Shown: piece by piece, positions 17,383 to 26,324 of the stretch
How the letters are laid out: each line of letters starts with the position of its first letter
Numbering within the stretch: position 1 is the stretch's first letter
Source of the DNA: an uncultured Lachnospiraceae bacterium
Lineage (GTDB): Bacteria > Bacillota > Clostridia > Lachnospirales > Lachnospiraceae
Reading direction: 5' to 3'
DNA: 64,000 bases
Assembly (NCBI GenBank): GCA_910577275.1
Contig: CAJTMW010000002.1
Span: 1-64,000 of the forward strand
Notes under the pieces: generated by a model
Told to the model about the DNA's origin: nothing
The model's database searches: none
What the model saw: only the letters and a program-made list of their open reading frames with translations
Position numbers and translations under genes: made by a program

Positions 17383-18846
17383 GTGGATAATACAAGAGAG
17401 CTGATTCTTGAGATGCTGATGGAAATTCTGGAAAAGGGTTCCTACAGCCATCTGGTAATCAGGGATGTGCTTGATAAATATAATTATAGTGACAGCAGGG
17501 ATAAGGCTTTTGTGAAAAGGGTGACGGAGGGGACGTTAGAGAGGCTGATACAGATTGACTACTGCCTTAACCGTTTTTCCAGTGTGCCCGTCCCCAAAAT
17601 GAAGCCTCTTATCAGGACGCTCATGCGGATGAGCGCCTACCAGCTTTTGTTTATGGATAAAATTCCCGACAGCGCGGTCTGTAACGAGGCGGTAAAGCTT
17701 GCCGGAAAACGAGGCTTCCGGGGGCTCTCCGGTTTCGTGAACGGAGTGCTGCGTACATTGGCCAGAAATAAGAAGGGGCTCCCTTACCCGGACAGGGAGA
17801 AGGAGCCGGTAAAATACCTGTCGGTGAAATACTCCATGCCGGAGTTTTTAATCGGGCTCTGGACGGAAGGCTACGGGGAGGAAAAAACGCATATTCTTCT
17901 TGAAGCCCTGTTGAAGGAAAGCCCCCTGCGGCTGCGGCTGAAGGAAAGCCTGTCAGACAGGGAGCGGCAGGAGTGGGAGCTTGCCCTTGCAGATGCCGGA
18001 GTGAGTGTAAAGCGGCATCCTTATCTGTCCTATGCTTATGAGCTTTGGAATGTGGAAAATGTGAAAAGTCTGCCGGGATATCGGGAAGGCTTTTTTGTGG
18101 TTCAGGACGTAAGCAGTATGCTGGCGGCGGAGGCGGCGGGGATTTCCGGTGCGGGGGCGGCGGCAGGAGACGAACTGCCTGCCGGGGCTGCAGAGGCGGC
18201 GACCGAACCGGACAAAAGAGGCGAATTGCCGGAAAGGGCTGAAAAAGCGGCGGAGCGGGCCGGTGAGTTTCTGGTTGTAGACGTGTGCGCCGCTCCCGGC
18301 GGAAAGTCCACGCATCTTGCGGAAAAGCTGGGGAACAGAGGAAAAGTGATTTCCAGGGACGTATCGGAGTATAAGGCGGCCCTTCTTAGAGATAATATAG
18401 AAAGAACGGGCCTTACAAATGTGGAAGTGCAGGTACATGACGCCTGTATATTGGATGAAAGCCTGACGGAGAAAGCGGACGTGGTTCTGGCGGATTTGCC
18501 CTGTTCCGGCCTTGGCGTCATAGGGAAAAAGCGGGATATCAAGTACAGAATCACAAAAGAGGCCGTTTCGGAGCTTGTAAAGCTGCAGAGGCAGATTCTT
18601 GACGTGGTATGGCGGTACGTAAAACCCGGCGGCGTTCTGGTTTACAGTACCTGTACCATAAATCCCGATGAAAATGAAAAAACGGCCCGGTGGTTTGCGG
18701 AGAATTATCCTTTCGCGCCGGAGAGCCTTTCCCCTTACCTTCCGGCGGAGCTAAAAAAAGAGGGGGAAGAAGGGATGCTCCAGCTCTTTCCGGGGCTGCA
18801 TGAGACGGACGGATTTTTTATTGCAAGGATGCGGAGGAAAGGGTAA
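17383..18846 (+). CDS. rsmB: 16S rRNA cytosine-967 methyltransferase RsmB
   Basis: SAM-dependent m5C methyltransferase, 487 residues. N-terminal NusB-like RNA-binding domain (about 1-140), then the methyltransferase domain with SAM loop CAAPGGKSTH (about 303-312), DLPCSG with C374, and the nucleophile region YSTC with C424. An Ala/Glu/Gly-rich insertion spans about 247-295 directly before the SAM-binding strand. GTG start at 17383. Followed 9 nt later by rlmN. Confidence 0.93.
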   Translation: MDNTRELILEMLMEILEKGSYSHLVIRDVLDKYNYSDSRDKAFVKRVTEGTLERLIQIDYCLNRFSSVPVPKMKPLIRTLMRMSAYQLLFMDKIPDSAVCNEAVKLAGKRGFRGLSGFVNGVLRTLARNKKGLPYPDREKEPVKYLSVKYSMPEFLIGLWTEGYGEEKTHILLEALLKESPLRLRLKESLSDRERQEWELALADAGVSVKRHPYLSYAYELWNVENVKSLPGYREGFFVVQDVSSMLAAEAAGISGAGAAAGDELPAGAAEAATEPDKRGELPERAEKAAERAGEFLVVDVCAAPGGKSTHLAEKLGNRGKVISRDVSEYKAALLRDNIERTGLTNVEVQVHDACILDESLTEKADVVLADLPCSGLGVIGKKRDIKYRITKEAVSELVKLQRQILDVVWRYVKPGGVLVYSTCTINPDENEKTARWFAENYPFAPESLSPYLPAELKKEGEEGMLQLFPGLHETDGFFIARMRRKG

Positions 18847-18855
18847 GCGGGAAGA

Positions 18856-19896
18856 ATGATGACGGATATCAAATCGTTGACTTTGGAGGAACTGAAAGCG
18901 GAAACGGCCGCCATGGGAGAGCAGCCTTTCCGGGCGAAGCAGCTTTATCAGTGGATGCATGTGAAGCTGGCCCGGAGCTTTGACGAGATGACGAATCTGT
19001 CTTTGACTTTTCGGGAAAAATGCAGGCTGCGCTTTGCATATACTGCATTAAAGGCGGTGCAGGTGCAGGAATCTGCTCTTGACGGAACGAAAAAATACCT
19101 GTTTGAGCTGGCGGACGGGAAGCTGATAGAAAGCGTGTGGATGAAGTATAAGCACGGGAACAGCGTGTGTATTTCTTCTCAGGCGGGATGCCGTATGGGC
19201 TGCGCTTTTTGCGCCTCCACCATAGGAGGGCTGGAGAGGAACCTTACGCCCTCGGAGATGCTCGACCAGATTTACGCTATCACCCTCCTTACCGGAGAGA
19301 GGGTTTCCAATGTGGTGGTTATGGGCTGCGGGGAGCCTCTTGACAACTATGAGAACCTTTTAAGGTTCCTGACTCTCCTTACGGATGAAAACGGTTTACA
19401 TATCAGCCAGCGCAGCATTACGGTTTCCACCTGCGGACTGACAGAAAAAATGAGGCTTCTGGCGGATGAAAAGCTGCAGATTACCCTTGCGCTTTCGCTT
19501 CATGCGGCTTTTGATGAAAAAAGGAGGGAGCTGATGCCTGTTGCAAACAGGTATACCATTGCGGAGCTGATGGAGGCATGCGCCTGTTATTTTGAAAAGA
19601 CGGGGAGAAGAATTACCTTTGAGTATTCCCTGATAAGAGGCTTTAACGACGGGGAGGAGGACGCAAAAGCGCTTGCGGCGCTGATTGGGCGGTTAAACTG
19701 CCATGTGAACCTGATACCGGTAAATCCGGTAAACGAGAGGGATTTTGTACAGCCTGACGCGGCAAAAGTGGCGGTATTTAAAAATAATCTTGAAAAAAAT
19801 GGAATAAATGTTACTATTAGAAGAGAAATGGGAAGAGATATTGACGGTGCCTGTGGACAGCTTAGGCGAAGACAGAGAAAGTTTTACCGGGGGTAG
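18856..19896 (+). CDS. rlmN: Dual 23S rRNA/tRNA m2A methyltransferase RlmN
   Basis: Radical-SAM methyltransferase for A2503 of 23S rRNA and A37 of some tRNAs, 346 residues. Cluster motif C112-RMG-C116-AF-C119 and the methyl-carrying cysteine C333 in DIDGACGQLR are present, as is the GCGEPL motif. Start MM at 18856 (18859 also possible) after GGGAAGA. Tight spacing to rsmB and prpC suggests one operon, rsmB-rlmN-prpC-prkC-rsgA, as in many Firmicutes. Confidence 0.95.
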   Translation: MMTDIKSLTLEELKAETAAMGEQPFRAKQLYQWMHVKLARSFDEMTNLSLTFREKCRLRFAYTALKAVQVQESALDGTKKYLFELADGKLIESVWMKYKHGNSVCISSQAGCRMGCAFCASTIGGLERNLTPSEMLDQIYAITLLTGERVSNVVVMGCGEPLDNYENLLRFLTLLTDENGLHISQRSITVSTCGLTEKMRLLADEKLQITLALSLHAAFDEKRRELMPVANRYTIAELMEACACYFEKTGRRITFEYSLIRGFNDGEEDAKALAALIGRLNCHVNLIPVNPVNERDFVQPDAAKVAVFKNNLEKNGINVTIRREMGRDIDGACGQLRRRQRKFYRG

Positions 19897-19907
19897 GAGG
19901 AAAAACC

Positions 19908-20642
19908 GTGTTACAATCCTTTTCTGTAACGGATATAGGAAAAAAGAGAAAACTGAATCAGGATGTGGCATATGCGTCGGAGAAGCCGGTCGGCAATCTT
20001 CCTAACATTTTTATCGTGGCCGACGGTATGGGCGGGCATAACGCAGGAGACTATGCGTCCAAATGCGCGGTGCAGACCATTGTAAGGGAAATCAGGGGCA
20101 GCTTTGAAAAAAATCCCGTCAGAATCCTGGGCAAGGCTATCCGTCTGGCAAATGACCAGATAAGACGGCGCGCCAAGGAGGACAGGAGCCTGTACGGCAT
20201 GGGAACCACGGTGGTGGCAGCCACCTGCCTTGGACACTATCTGCAGGTCGCCAACGTGGGGGACAGCAGGCTTTATATTGTAAATGAGGAAGTCCGGCAG
20301 ATTACCACGGACCATTCTCTGGTGGAGGAAATGGTACGGGTCGGAGGGATTGACCGGGAAGCGGCAAGGAACCACCCGGACAAAAATATTATTACCCGGG
20401 CTGTGGGGGCTCTTGATACCCTTGAAATCGACTTTTTCAGCGAGGAGCTTAAGGCGGGGGATATTGTGCTTATCTGCTCCGACGGGCTGACGAACATGAT
20501 TGAGGATAAGGAGATTGGAGCGATTTTAAAGGAGCGCGGTTCCCTTGAGGAGAAGGCCGGGCGGCTGGTAGCGGCAGCCAATGACAACGGAGGAAAAGAC
20601 AATATTGCGGTGATATTAATCGATGCTTTTGCAAAAGAATGA
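19908..20642 (+). CDS. prpC: PP2C-type protein phosphatase PrpC/Stp
   Basis: Mn-dependent Ser/Thr phosphatase, 244 residues, that reverses PrkC phosphorylation. Motifs: NQD (D19), VADGMGGH (37-44), GTTVV (99-103), NVGDSRLY (116-123), CSDGLT (190-195) and GGKDN near 229. GTG start follows GGAGGAAAAACC. Precedes prkC, the standard kinase-phosphatase gene pair. Confidence 0.95.
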   Translation: MLQSFSVTDIGKKRKLNQDVAYASEKPVGNLPNIFIVADGMGGHNAGDYASKCAVQTIVREIRGSFEKNPVRILGKAIRLANDQIRRRAKEDRSLYGMGTTVVAATCLGHYLQVANVGDSRLYIVNEEVRQITTDHSLVEEMVRVGGIDREAARNHPDKNIITRAVGALDTLEIDFFSEELKAGDIVLICSDGLTNMIEDKEIGAILKERGSLEEKAGRLVAAANDNGGKDNIAVILIDAFAKE

Positions 20643-20728
20643 CGGCATGTTTTGAGCAGAAGTAAATTATCATAGATGGAAGCAGGTCAGTATCCGGGAA
20701 AAGAGATATTGGCGGCATGGAGAAAAAT

Positions 20729-22903
20729 ATGGTTAAAATTGGAATGATAGTTGGAGACAGATACGAAATATTGGAGAGAATCGGCACTGGCGGAATGTCG
20801 GATGTCTATAAGGCAAAGGACCACAAATTAAACCGTATGGTAGCCGTGAAGGTTCTCAAACAGGAGTTCAGCGAAAATGCAAATTTCGTATCTAAATTCA
20901 GAGTGGAAGCTCAGGCGGCGGCGGGCCTTGCGCACCCGAATATCGTAAATGTGTATGATGTGGGGGAGGAAAACGGCGTCTACTATATCGTCATGGAGCT
21001 GGTGGAAGGGATTACCCTCAAAAAATATATTGAAAAGAAAGCAAGGCTTTCGGTGAAGGAGGCCGTCAGCATAGCCATTCAGGTCAGCATGGGAATAGAG
21101 GCTGCCCATAACAACCACATTATCCACAGAGACATTAAACCACAGAATATTATTATCTCAAAAGAGGGGAAAGTAAAGGTTACGGATTTCGGTATCGCCA
21201 AGGCGGCTACCAGCAATACTATTACCTCCAATGTAATGGGCTCGGTTCACTATACCTCCCCGGAACAGGCAAGAGGAGGCTATTCCGACGAAAAGAGCGA
21301 CGTGTATTCCCTTGGAATCACCATGTTTGAAATGCTTACCGGGCGTGTGCCCTTTAACGGGGAAACCACGGTGGCAATCGCTATCAAGCATATTCAGGAG
21401 GAAATGCCCTCGCCCAGAGACTATGTTTCCGAAATTCCGGTGAGCGTGGAGCAGATTGTCTTTAAGTGCTGCCAGAAAAGCCCTGACAGGAGATATCAGT
21501 CCATGGGAGAGCTGATTACGGATTTGAAGCGTTCCCTCATGACGCCGGACGAGGATTTTGTGAAGATGGTTGACCCCGACGAGGACGGCTCCACGAAAAT
21601 GATAAGCAGCGGCGAGCGGCAGAAGATAAAGAAACAGTCGGTTAACCGGGACGGGATGGAGGAAGCCATGCATCTGCGCCGGGAAGCCGATGTAAAAAAA
21701 AGCGTTAAAAAGAAAAGATATGTGCCGGAGTACGAGGAGGAAGAAGAGGAAGAGCCGGACGAAATTGAATATGAGTATGATGAGGAAGACGAAGAGGAGG
21801 AGGATTACGACCCCAAAATGGAGCGCATCACCACGATTTTAGCGGTGGTGGCGGCTGTCCTCATCGGCTGTATCGTACTTTTTCTGGTGGGAAGGGCTTT
21901 CGGGATTTTTGACGCCGGTCTTTTCGGACAGAAGGAGGAAGAAACCCAGGAGGAGGAAGAACCGAAGGAAAAGGTTCAGATGATAGAGGTCGTGGGCAAA
22001 GGCGAGGACGAGGTAAAGGTTGCCCTCCTGCAGCTGGGACTTACGCCTGAAATTGAGTATAAGGAAAGCGCGGAATACGAACAGGGAATCGTCATGGACT
22101 GCAGCGTGGACGCGGGAGAAATGATAGAAGAAGGCTCCAATGTGGTTCTGACGGTAAGCGCCGGAAGCGAAGGCGTGGAGGTGCCTGACGTGGTGGGCGT
22201 TTCCGAGGCGGAAGCAGTAGCCACTCTGGGCAAGGGCGGTTTCCCCGTGAATAAAACGGAAGGCCACGACGCCTATATTAAGGAGGGAAATGTCATTACC
22301 CAGTCGCCGGAGGCGGGCTCGAAGGTGCCTGCCGGGACGGCAGTCACCATCCGTATCAGCCAGGGGCCGGAAATCAGCAAGGTACAGGTGCCTGATACAA
22401 TCGGAAGAGACGAATCGGAAGGGATGGCGATACTGGTGGAGGCAGGGCTCCAGATGGGCAAGGTAACCGAGGTGCATCACAGCGACCCGGCAATGGCGGG
22501 ACTGATTTGCTACCAGAGCTATTCTGTGGGCGATTATGTGGACGCGGGGACGGTAGTGGACGTGAGCATCAGCATCGGGCCGGAGGAAGCCACCTATCAG
22601 TTTATCGAAAGCATTGCCGCTCCTACCGCCCAGGAAGACCCCAATTACCGCTCGGGGACGATGGTGACCGTCACCCTGATGGCGGACGACGGCACACAGC
22701 TTTACAGCACGCAAACAAGCTCTTTCCCGATTGCCAATCCCGGAATCAGCGGAATTAAGAGCAGCACAGGCTATATTTTGTTCCAGTATGTGAATGTCAC
22801 GGAAGCCTCCAGCATCACCCATGAGGACGGCTCGGTGACTACCACGGAAGCCTCCTCCGAAACCAAAGAGTTCAAGAGAACGGTACAGTTTATGGAAGGG
22901 TAA
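20729..22903 (+). CDS. prkC: PASTA-domain Ser/Thr kinase PrkC
   Basis: Membrane kinase that senses peptidoglycan fragments, 724 residues. Kinase domain with K41, H133-R-D135 and D153-F-G155; a long acidic juxtamembrane stretch (about 335-362), one membrane helix (about 367-390), then three PASTA repeats (roughly 415-475, 480-545, 548-615) and an extra C-terminal domain of about 110 residues rich in Ser and Thr. The ATG at 20729 is 6 nt after GGAG; another ATG 12 nt upstream is possible. The extra domain is of unknown role. Confidence 0.94.
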   Translation: MVKIGMIVGDRYEILERIGTGGMSDVYKAKDHKLNRMVAVKVLKQEFSENANFVSKFRVEAQAAAGLAHPNIVNVYDVGEENGVYYIVMELVEGITLKKYIEKKARLSVKEAVSIAIQVSMGIEAAHNNHIIHRDIKPQNIIISKEGKVKVTDFGIAKAATSNTITSNVMGSVHYTSPEQARGGYSDEKSDVYSLGITMFEMLTGRVPFNGETTVAIAIKHIQEEMPSPRDYVSEIPVSVEQIVFKCCQKSPDRRYQSMGELITDLKRSLMTPDEDFVKMVDPDEDGSTKMISSGERQKIKKQSVNRDGMEEAMHLRREADVKKSVKKKRYVPEYEEEEEEEPDEIEYEYDEEDEEEEDYDPKMERITTILAVVAAVLIGCIVLFLVGRAFGIFDAGLFGQKEEETQEEEEPKEKVQMIEVVGKGEDEVKVALLQLGLTPEIEYKESAEYEQGIVMDCSVDAGEMIEEGSNVVLTVSAGSEGVEVPDVVGVSEAEAVATLGKGGFPVNKTEGHDAYIKEGNVITQSPEAGSKVPAGTAVTIRISQGPEISKVQVPDTIGRDESEGMAILVEAGLQMGKVTEVHHSDPAMAGLICYQSYSVGDYVDAGTVVDVSISIGPEEATYQFIESIAAPTAQEDPNYRSGTMVTVTLMADDGTQLYSTQTSSFPIANPGISGIKSSTGYILFQYVNVTEASSITHEDGSVTTTEASSETKEFKRTVQFMEG

Positions 22904-22906
22904 GCC

Positions 22907-23785
22907 ATGATGCGGGGAAAAATCATTAAAGGAATCGCAGGCTTTTACTATGTTTATACCGAATCCGGGCTGGTGGAATGCAAGGCAAAGGGAATTTTCA
23001 GAAAAGACAATGTCAAACCCCTTGTGGGCGATGATGTAGAAATTCAAATTACGGATGAAGCGGCTCTTAAGGGGAATATTATCCATATCCTGCCAAGACA
23101 CAACGCTTTAATCAGACCAGCGTCGGCCAATATCGACCAGGCGCTGGTCATCTTTGCGGTTGCCGGGCCGGCGCCCAACTTTAATCTGCTTGACCGCTTT
23201 TTAATTGCCATGGAAAGGCAAAACCTTCCGGTTATTATCTGTTTCAATAAGGCGGAGCTTGCCGGCGGCGGCGAGAGGGAGCAGCTTGCAAAGGATTACG
23301 AGGGCAGCGGCTGCCGTGTGCTGTTTGCCAGCGGAAAGGAAGGCTGGGGAATTTCCGGTATCAGGGACTGCCTTTCGGGGAAAACCACTGTGCTGGCGGG
23401 GCCCAGCGGCGTGGGCAAGTCAACCATTGTCAATTCCCTCGCACCCTGCGCCCGCATGGAAACCGGGGAAATCAGCCGGAAAACCCAGAGAGGGAAACAC
23501 ACGACGAGGCATGCGGAGCTCTTTGCCCTTTCAGCGGATACGTTTATAATGGACACGCCCGGCTTTACCGCCTTAGAGCTTTTGGCGATGGAGAAGGAGG
23601 AGCTGAAAGGGTATTATCCCGAATTTGGCAAATATGAAGAAAACTGCCGTTTCGGCGGCTGCGTACATATAAACGAGCCTGACTGCGGCGTGAAGGAGGC
23701 GCTCCTTTCCGGGCAAATCAGCCAGGTGCGCTATGATAATTACAGGCTGCTTTTTGAGGAGGTAAGGAGCAGGAAAAGGTATTAG
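22907..23785 (+). CDS. rsgA: Ribosome small-subunit GTPase RsgA
   Basis: Circularly permuted GTPase for 30S maturation, 292 residues. OB fold at the N-terminus, then G4 (FNKAEL near 112-117, with E where NKxD has D), later G1 GPSGVGKS at 165-172, DTPG, and a C-terminal zinc knuckle (CRFGGCVH...C). The order G4 before G1 is typical of the family. Only 3 nt after prkC. Confidence 0.94.
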   Translation: MMRGKIIKGIAGFYYVYTESGLVECKAKGIFRKDNVKPLVGDDVEIQITDEAALKGNIIHILPRHNALIRPASANIDQALVIFAVAGPAPNFNLLDRFLIAMERQNLPVIICFNKAELAGGGEREQLAKDYEGSGCRVLFASGKEGWGISGIRDCLSGKTTVLAGPSGVGKSTIVNSLAPCARMETGEISRKTQRGKHTTRHAELFALSADTFIMDTPGFTALELLAMEKEELKGYYPEFGKYEENCRFGGCVHINEPDCGVKEALLSGQISQVRYDNYRLLFEEVRSRKRY

Positions 23786-23811
23786 AGGGGTGGGAGAAAG
23801 AAATAATAGCC

Positions 23812-23913
23812 ATGCTGGAGGAATTATTTTCCCAAAAAGATGCGACAGAGAAGAAACGGATACTGGCGGATGAATATGCAGAGGCGGAAAGTTCTGTGTA
23901 TGTGAATTCATAA
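23812..23913 (+). pseudogene. Short remnant, possibly of an Rpn-type transposase nuclease
   Basis: A 33-codon frame beginning MLEELFSQKDATEKKRIL. It resembles an internal part of PD-(D/E)XK-type (Rpn) transposase proteins, where a similar helix is followed by an M-T-E-E segment. No complete domain remains and no ribosome binding site is obvious. Called a remnant from pattern memory only. Confidence 0.35.
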
Positions 23914-23923
23914 GGACAGACGC

Positions 23924-23981
23924 CTGACGTAGGTCTTAAAAGTCTTTAGGTTTTTATAAGGTTTTATACGAAATTGGTGCG
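23924..23981 (+). repeat. Diverged direct repeat, left copy, flanking the toxin-antitoxin pair
   Basis: Begins TGACGTAGGTCTTAAAAG and ends GAAATTGGTGCG. It matches 25029-25085 (begins CTAACGTAGGCCTTAAGAAG) at roughly two-thirds of positions. The two copies bracket the transposase remnant's downstream region and the TA genes; they may be old insertion or attachment ends. Confidence 0.4.
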
Positions 23982-24047
23982 TAGGCATGTTATTTTATAA
24001 CAGGAAACCAGAAACTATAGTTTGAGCCTTAACACTCATTATAGTAG

Positions 24048-24085
24048 GGATTGAATCTTGTATTTGTGATTCAATCCTTATTTTG
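24048..24085 (+). terminator. Terminator upstream of the toxin gene
   Basis: Perfect 10-bp stem GGATTGAATC (24048-24057)/GATTCAATCC (24068-24077), then TTATTTTG. It would stop read-through from the rsgA operon into the TA module. Confidence 0.75.
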
Positions 24086-24170
24086 ATAAACTGTTAAAAA
24101 AATGTATTGTAAAATTCTGCCACAAGCTGTGGCAAAATTAGTTAGATAATGGTGAAATCAGTCCATATGA

Positions 24171-24199
24171 TTGACAATATGGCATATTTGCCATATACT
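24171..24199 (+). promoter_or_regulatory. Promoter and operator of the toxin-antitoxin operon
   Basis: TTGACA (24171-24176), 17-nt spacer, TATACT (24194-24199). An 8-bp palindrome ATATGGCA-TATT-TGCCATAT (24177-24196) fills the spacer and overlaps the -10, as expected for an autorepressing antitoxin. Confidence 0.75.
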
Positions 24200-24227
24200 A
24201 AATACAGAAAGAAAATTGGAGATTACA

Positions 24228-24587
24228 ATGGATAAATTTGAAGTGGAATTTTATACTAAAGATAACGGTGAAAAACCGGCGAAAGATTTTATCCTTGGCC
24301 TGGATGTAAAAATGCGGGCAAAAGTTTTGGGAATCATTGACGTGCTGGAGGAAAAGGGAAATCAATTAAGAGAGCCATACAGTAAACATTTGGAGGATGG
24401 AATATTTGAAATCCGTGGAAAAGTGGGAACAGATATAACAAGGGTTTTATATTTTTTCTACTATGGCAGGAAAATTATAATGACGAATGGATTTATCAAG
24501 AAAACGCAGGAGACGCCAAAACAGGAAATAAGGCTGGCAAAATTATATCGTAAAGATTATTTGGAGAGGGTGAAAGAAAATGAGTGA
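24228..24587 (+). CDS. RelE/HigB-type toxin (Gp49-like)
   Basis: Protein of 119 residues of the phage Gp49/HigB toxin family (PF05973), likely a ribosome-dependent mRNA interferase. Visible family pattern: short N-terminal strand FEVEFYTKDNGEKP, a helical pair, then LEDGIFEIRGKVG and RVLYFFYYGRKIIMTNGFIKKTQ, ending in a basic helix. Start after TGGAGATTACA. Its end overlaps the antitoxin start by 8 nt, toxin-first order as in higBA. Confidence 0.85.
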   Translation: MDKFEVEFYTKDNGEKPAKDFILGLDVKMRAKVLGIIDVLEEKGNQLREPYSKHLEDGIFEIRGKVGTDITRVLYFFYYGRKIIMTNGFIKKTQETPKQEIRLAKLYRKDYLERVKENE

Positions 24588-24873
24588 ATTTCAGGAATTT
24601 TTAAAGGAACAGTTGCAGGATGATGAATTCAGAAAAGAATGGGAAGATATCCAGCCGGAAATGGATGTAATCCGGGCAATGGTGGATGCAAGGATTTCAC
24701 AAAATCTCACCCAAAAAGAGCTTGCGGAAAGGACAGGGATTAATCAGGCAGATATCAGCAAACTGGAAAACGGAACGAGGAATCCGTCTCTTAAGCTGTT
24801 AAAGCGTCTGGCAGATGGAATGGGAATGACGTTGAAATTGGAGTTTGTTCCTAAAAGTCCGGCTAAAGGTTAG
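24580..24873 (+). CDS. XRE-family antitoxin (HigA-like)
   Basis: Protein of 97 residues with a C-terminal HTH (QNLTQKELAERTGINQADISKLE) after an N-terminal helical toxin-binding segment. It should neutralise the preceding toxin and repress the palindromic operator at 24177-24196. AT-richer than the surrounding housekeeping genes, which fits acquisition with the flanking repeats. Confidence 0.87.
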   Translation: MSEFQEFLKEQLQDDEFRKEWEDIQPEMDVIRAMVDARISQNLTQKELAERTGINQADISKLENGTRNPSLKLLKRLADGMGMTLKLEFVPKSPAKG

Positions 24874-24939
24874 TTATGTAAGGCTGATTCTTAACATAGA
24901 AGCAGATGTGGAGAGAACGAGAAGGCATTGTTAGTATAA

Positions 24940-24957
24940 AGAAAAGGTATCCTTTTT
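24940..24957 (+). terminator. Weak terminator after the antitoxin
   Basis: Short stem AGAAAAGG (24940-24947)/CCTTTT (24951-24956) with a 3-nt loop and T-run. Stem is only six pairs, so efficiency is doubtful. Confidence 0.4.
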
Positions 24958-25001
24958 TCTAAATAGAATTACTACAGTGAAAATCCGTGAGAACTCCTTA
25001 A

Positions 25002-25030
25002 TTTACTTTTGAGCTTTGATATGCTATACT
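25002..25030 (+). promoter_or_regulatory. Promoter of ychF
   Basis: TTTACT (25002-25007), 17-nt spacer, extended -10 TG-C-TATACT (25025-25030). The right copy of the flanking repeat begins at the -10. Confidence 0.6.
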
Positions 25031-25085
25031 AACGTAGGCCTTAAGAAGCCCTCAAAGTGATATAAAATGGTGCGCAAAATGGTGC
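25029..25085 (+). repeat. Diverged direct repeat, right copy
   Basis: Begins CTAACGTAGGCCTTAAGAAG and contains GGTGCG and GGTGCA 13 nt apart. Partner of 23924-23981. Overlaps the ychF promoter and leader. Confidence 0.4.
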
Positions 25086-25151
25086 ACTAACAAAAAGGGT
25101 AACTGCCAGAAACCTGATAAAATCAAGAAGATTCAAAGGAGATAGATAGAA

Positions 25152-26249
25152 ATGAAACTAGGAATCGTCGGTTTACCAAACGTAGGAAAAAGCACCTTAT
25201 TCAATTCACTCACAAAGGCGGGAGCGGAATCCGCCAACTATCCTTTCTGCACCATCGACCCCAACGTGGGGGTGGCGGTGGTGCCGGACGAACGGCTCCG
25301 GCTGTTAGGGGATATGTATCATTCCAAAAAGGTAACTCCGGCAGTTATCGAATTTGTGGACATTGCCGGCCTTGTGAAGGGCGCGTCCAAGGGGGAGGGG
25401 CTGGGGAACCAGTTCTTAAGCCACATCAGGGAAGTGGACGCGGTGGTGCATGTGGTACGCTGCTTTGAGGATGAAAACGTGGTGCATGTGGACGGAAATA
25501 TCAATCCCCTGCGCGACATTGAAACGATTAATTTAGAGCTGATTTTCTCTGATTTGGAAATTCTGGAGAGAAGGATTGCCAAAACGGGAAAGGCCGCCCG
25601 GATGGATAAATCTCTGGCGAAGGAGGCGGCGCTGCTTTCGGCGCTGAAAGCCCATTTAGAGGACGGGAAACCGGCTATCAGCTATGTGACGGAGGACGAG
25701 GACGAGCTTGCGCTGCTTGCTTCCTTTAATCTCCTTACCTGCAAGCCGGTGATTTATGCGGCCAACGTCAGCGAGGACGAGCTTGCGGACGACGGGGCAG
25801 GCAACAAGGGCGTTGCGGCGGTGCGCGAATATGCGGCGCAAAACGGCAGCGGGGTTTTTGTCATCTGCGCGCAGATAGAGCAGGAGATTGCGGAACTGGA
25901 CGAGGAGGAAAAGTCCATGTTCCTGGAGGATTTGGGGCTTTCCGAATCCGGTCTTGAAAAGCTGATTAAGGCGAGTTACAGGCTTCTCGGCCTGCAGAGC
26001 TTTCTGACAGCCGGGGAGGACGAGACGCGCGCGTGGACGATTAAAATCGGAACAAAGGCGCCTCAGGCTGCCGGTAAAATCCACACGGACTTTGAGAGAG
26101 GCTTCATCAAGGCGGAAGTGGTAAACTATCAGGATTTGTTAAACGAAGGCTCCCTGTCAGCCGCCCGGGAAAAGGGGCTTGTGGGGATGGAAGGAAAGGA
26201 TTATGTGGTAAAGGACGGGGACGTGATACTGTTTCGGTTCAACGTATAA
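25152..26249 (+). CDS. ychF: Redox-regulated ATPase YchF
   Basis: Obg-family protein, 365 residues, that binds ATP rather than GTP and interacts with ribosomes. G1 GLPNVGKS (7-14), switch region FVDIAGLVKGASKGEGLGN, NVSE in place of the GTPase NKxD, a coiled-coil insertion and a C-terminal TGS domain ending VILFRFNV. ATG after AAAGGAGATAGATAGAA. Confidence 0.96.
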   Translation: MKLGIVGLPNVGKSTLFNSLTKAGAESANYPFCTIDPNVGVAVVPDERLRLLGDMYHSKKVTPAVIEFVDIAGLVKGASKGEGLGNQFLSHIREVDAVVHVVRCFEDENVVHVDGNINPLRDIETINLELIFSDLEILERRIAKTGKAARMDKSLAKEAALLSALKAHLEDGKPAISYVTEDEDELALLASFNLLTCKPVIYAANVSEDELADDGAGNKGVAAVREYAAQNGSGVFVICAQIEQEIAELDEEEKSMFLEDLGLSESGLEKLIKASYRLLGLQSFLTAGEDETRAWTIKIGTKAPQAAGKIHTDFERGFIKAEVVNYQDLLNEGSLSAAREKGLVGMEGKDYVVKDGDVILFRFNV

Positions 26250-26324
26250 CGCCGCATATAAGAGCCCGCCGCTTTGCCGTCCCGGCAAATACAGGCACAG
26301 CTCTGGCGCGGAAAGAGGAAAATT

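Noticed and set aside
21839..23101. Long open frame on - strand opposite prkC and rsgA
   Set aside because: It is a shadow of two well-supported genes, has no ribosome binding site and reads as Arg/His-rich non-protein sequence.
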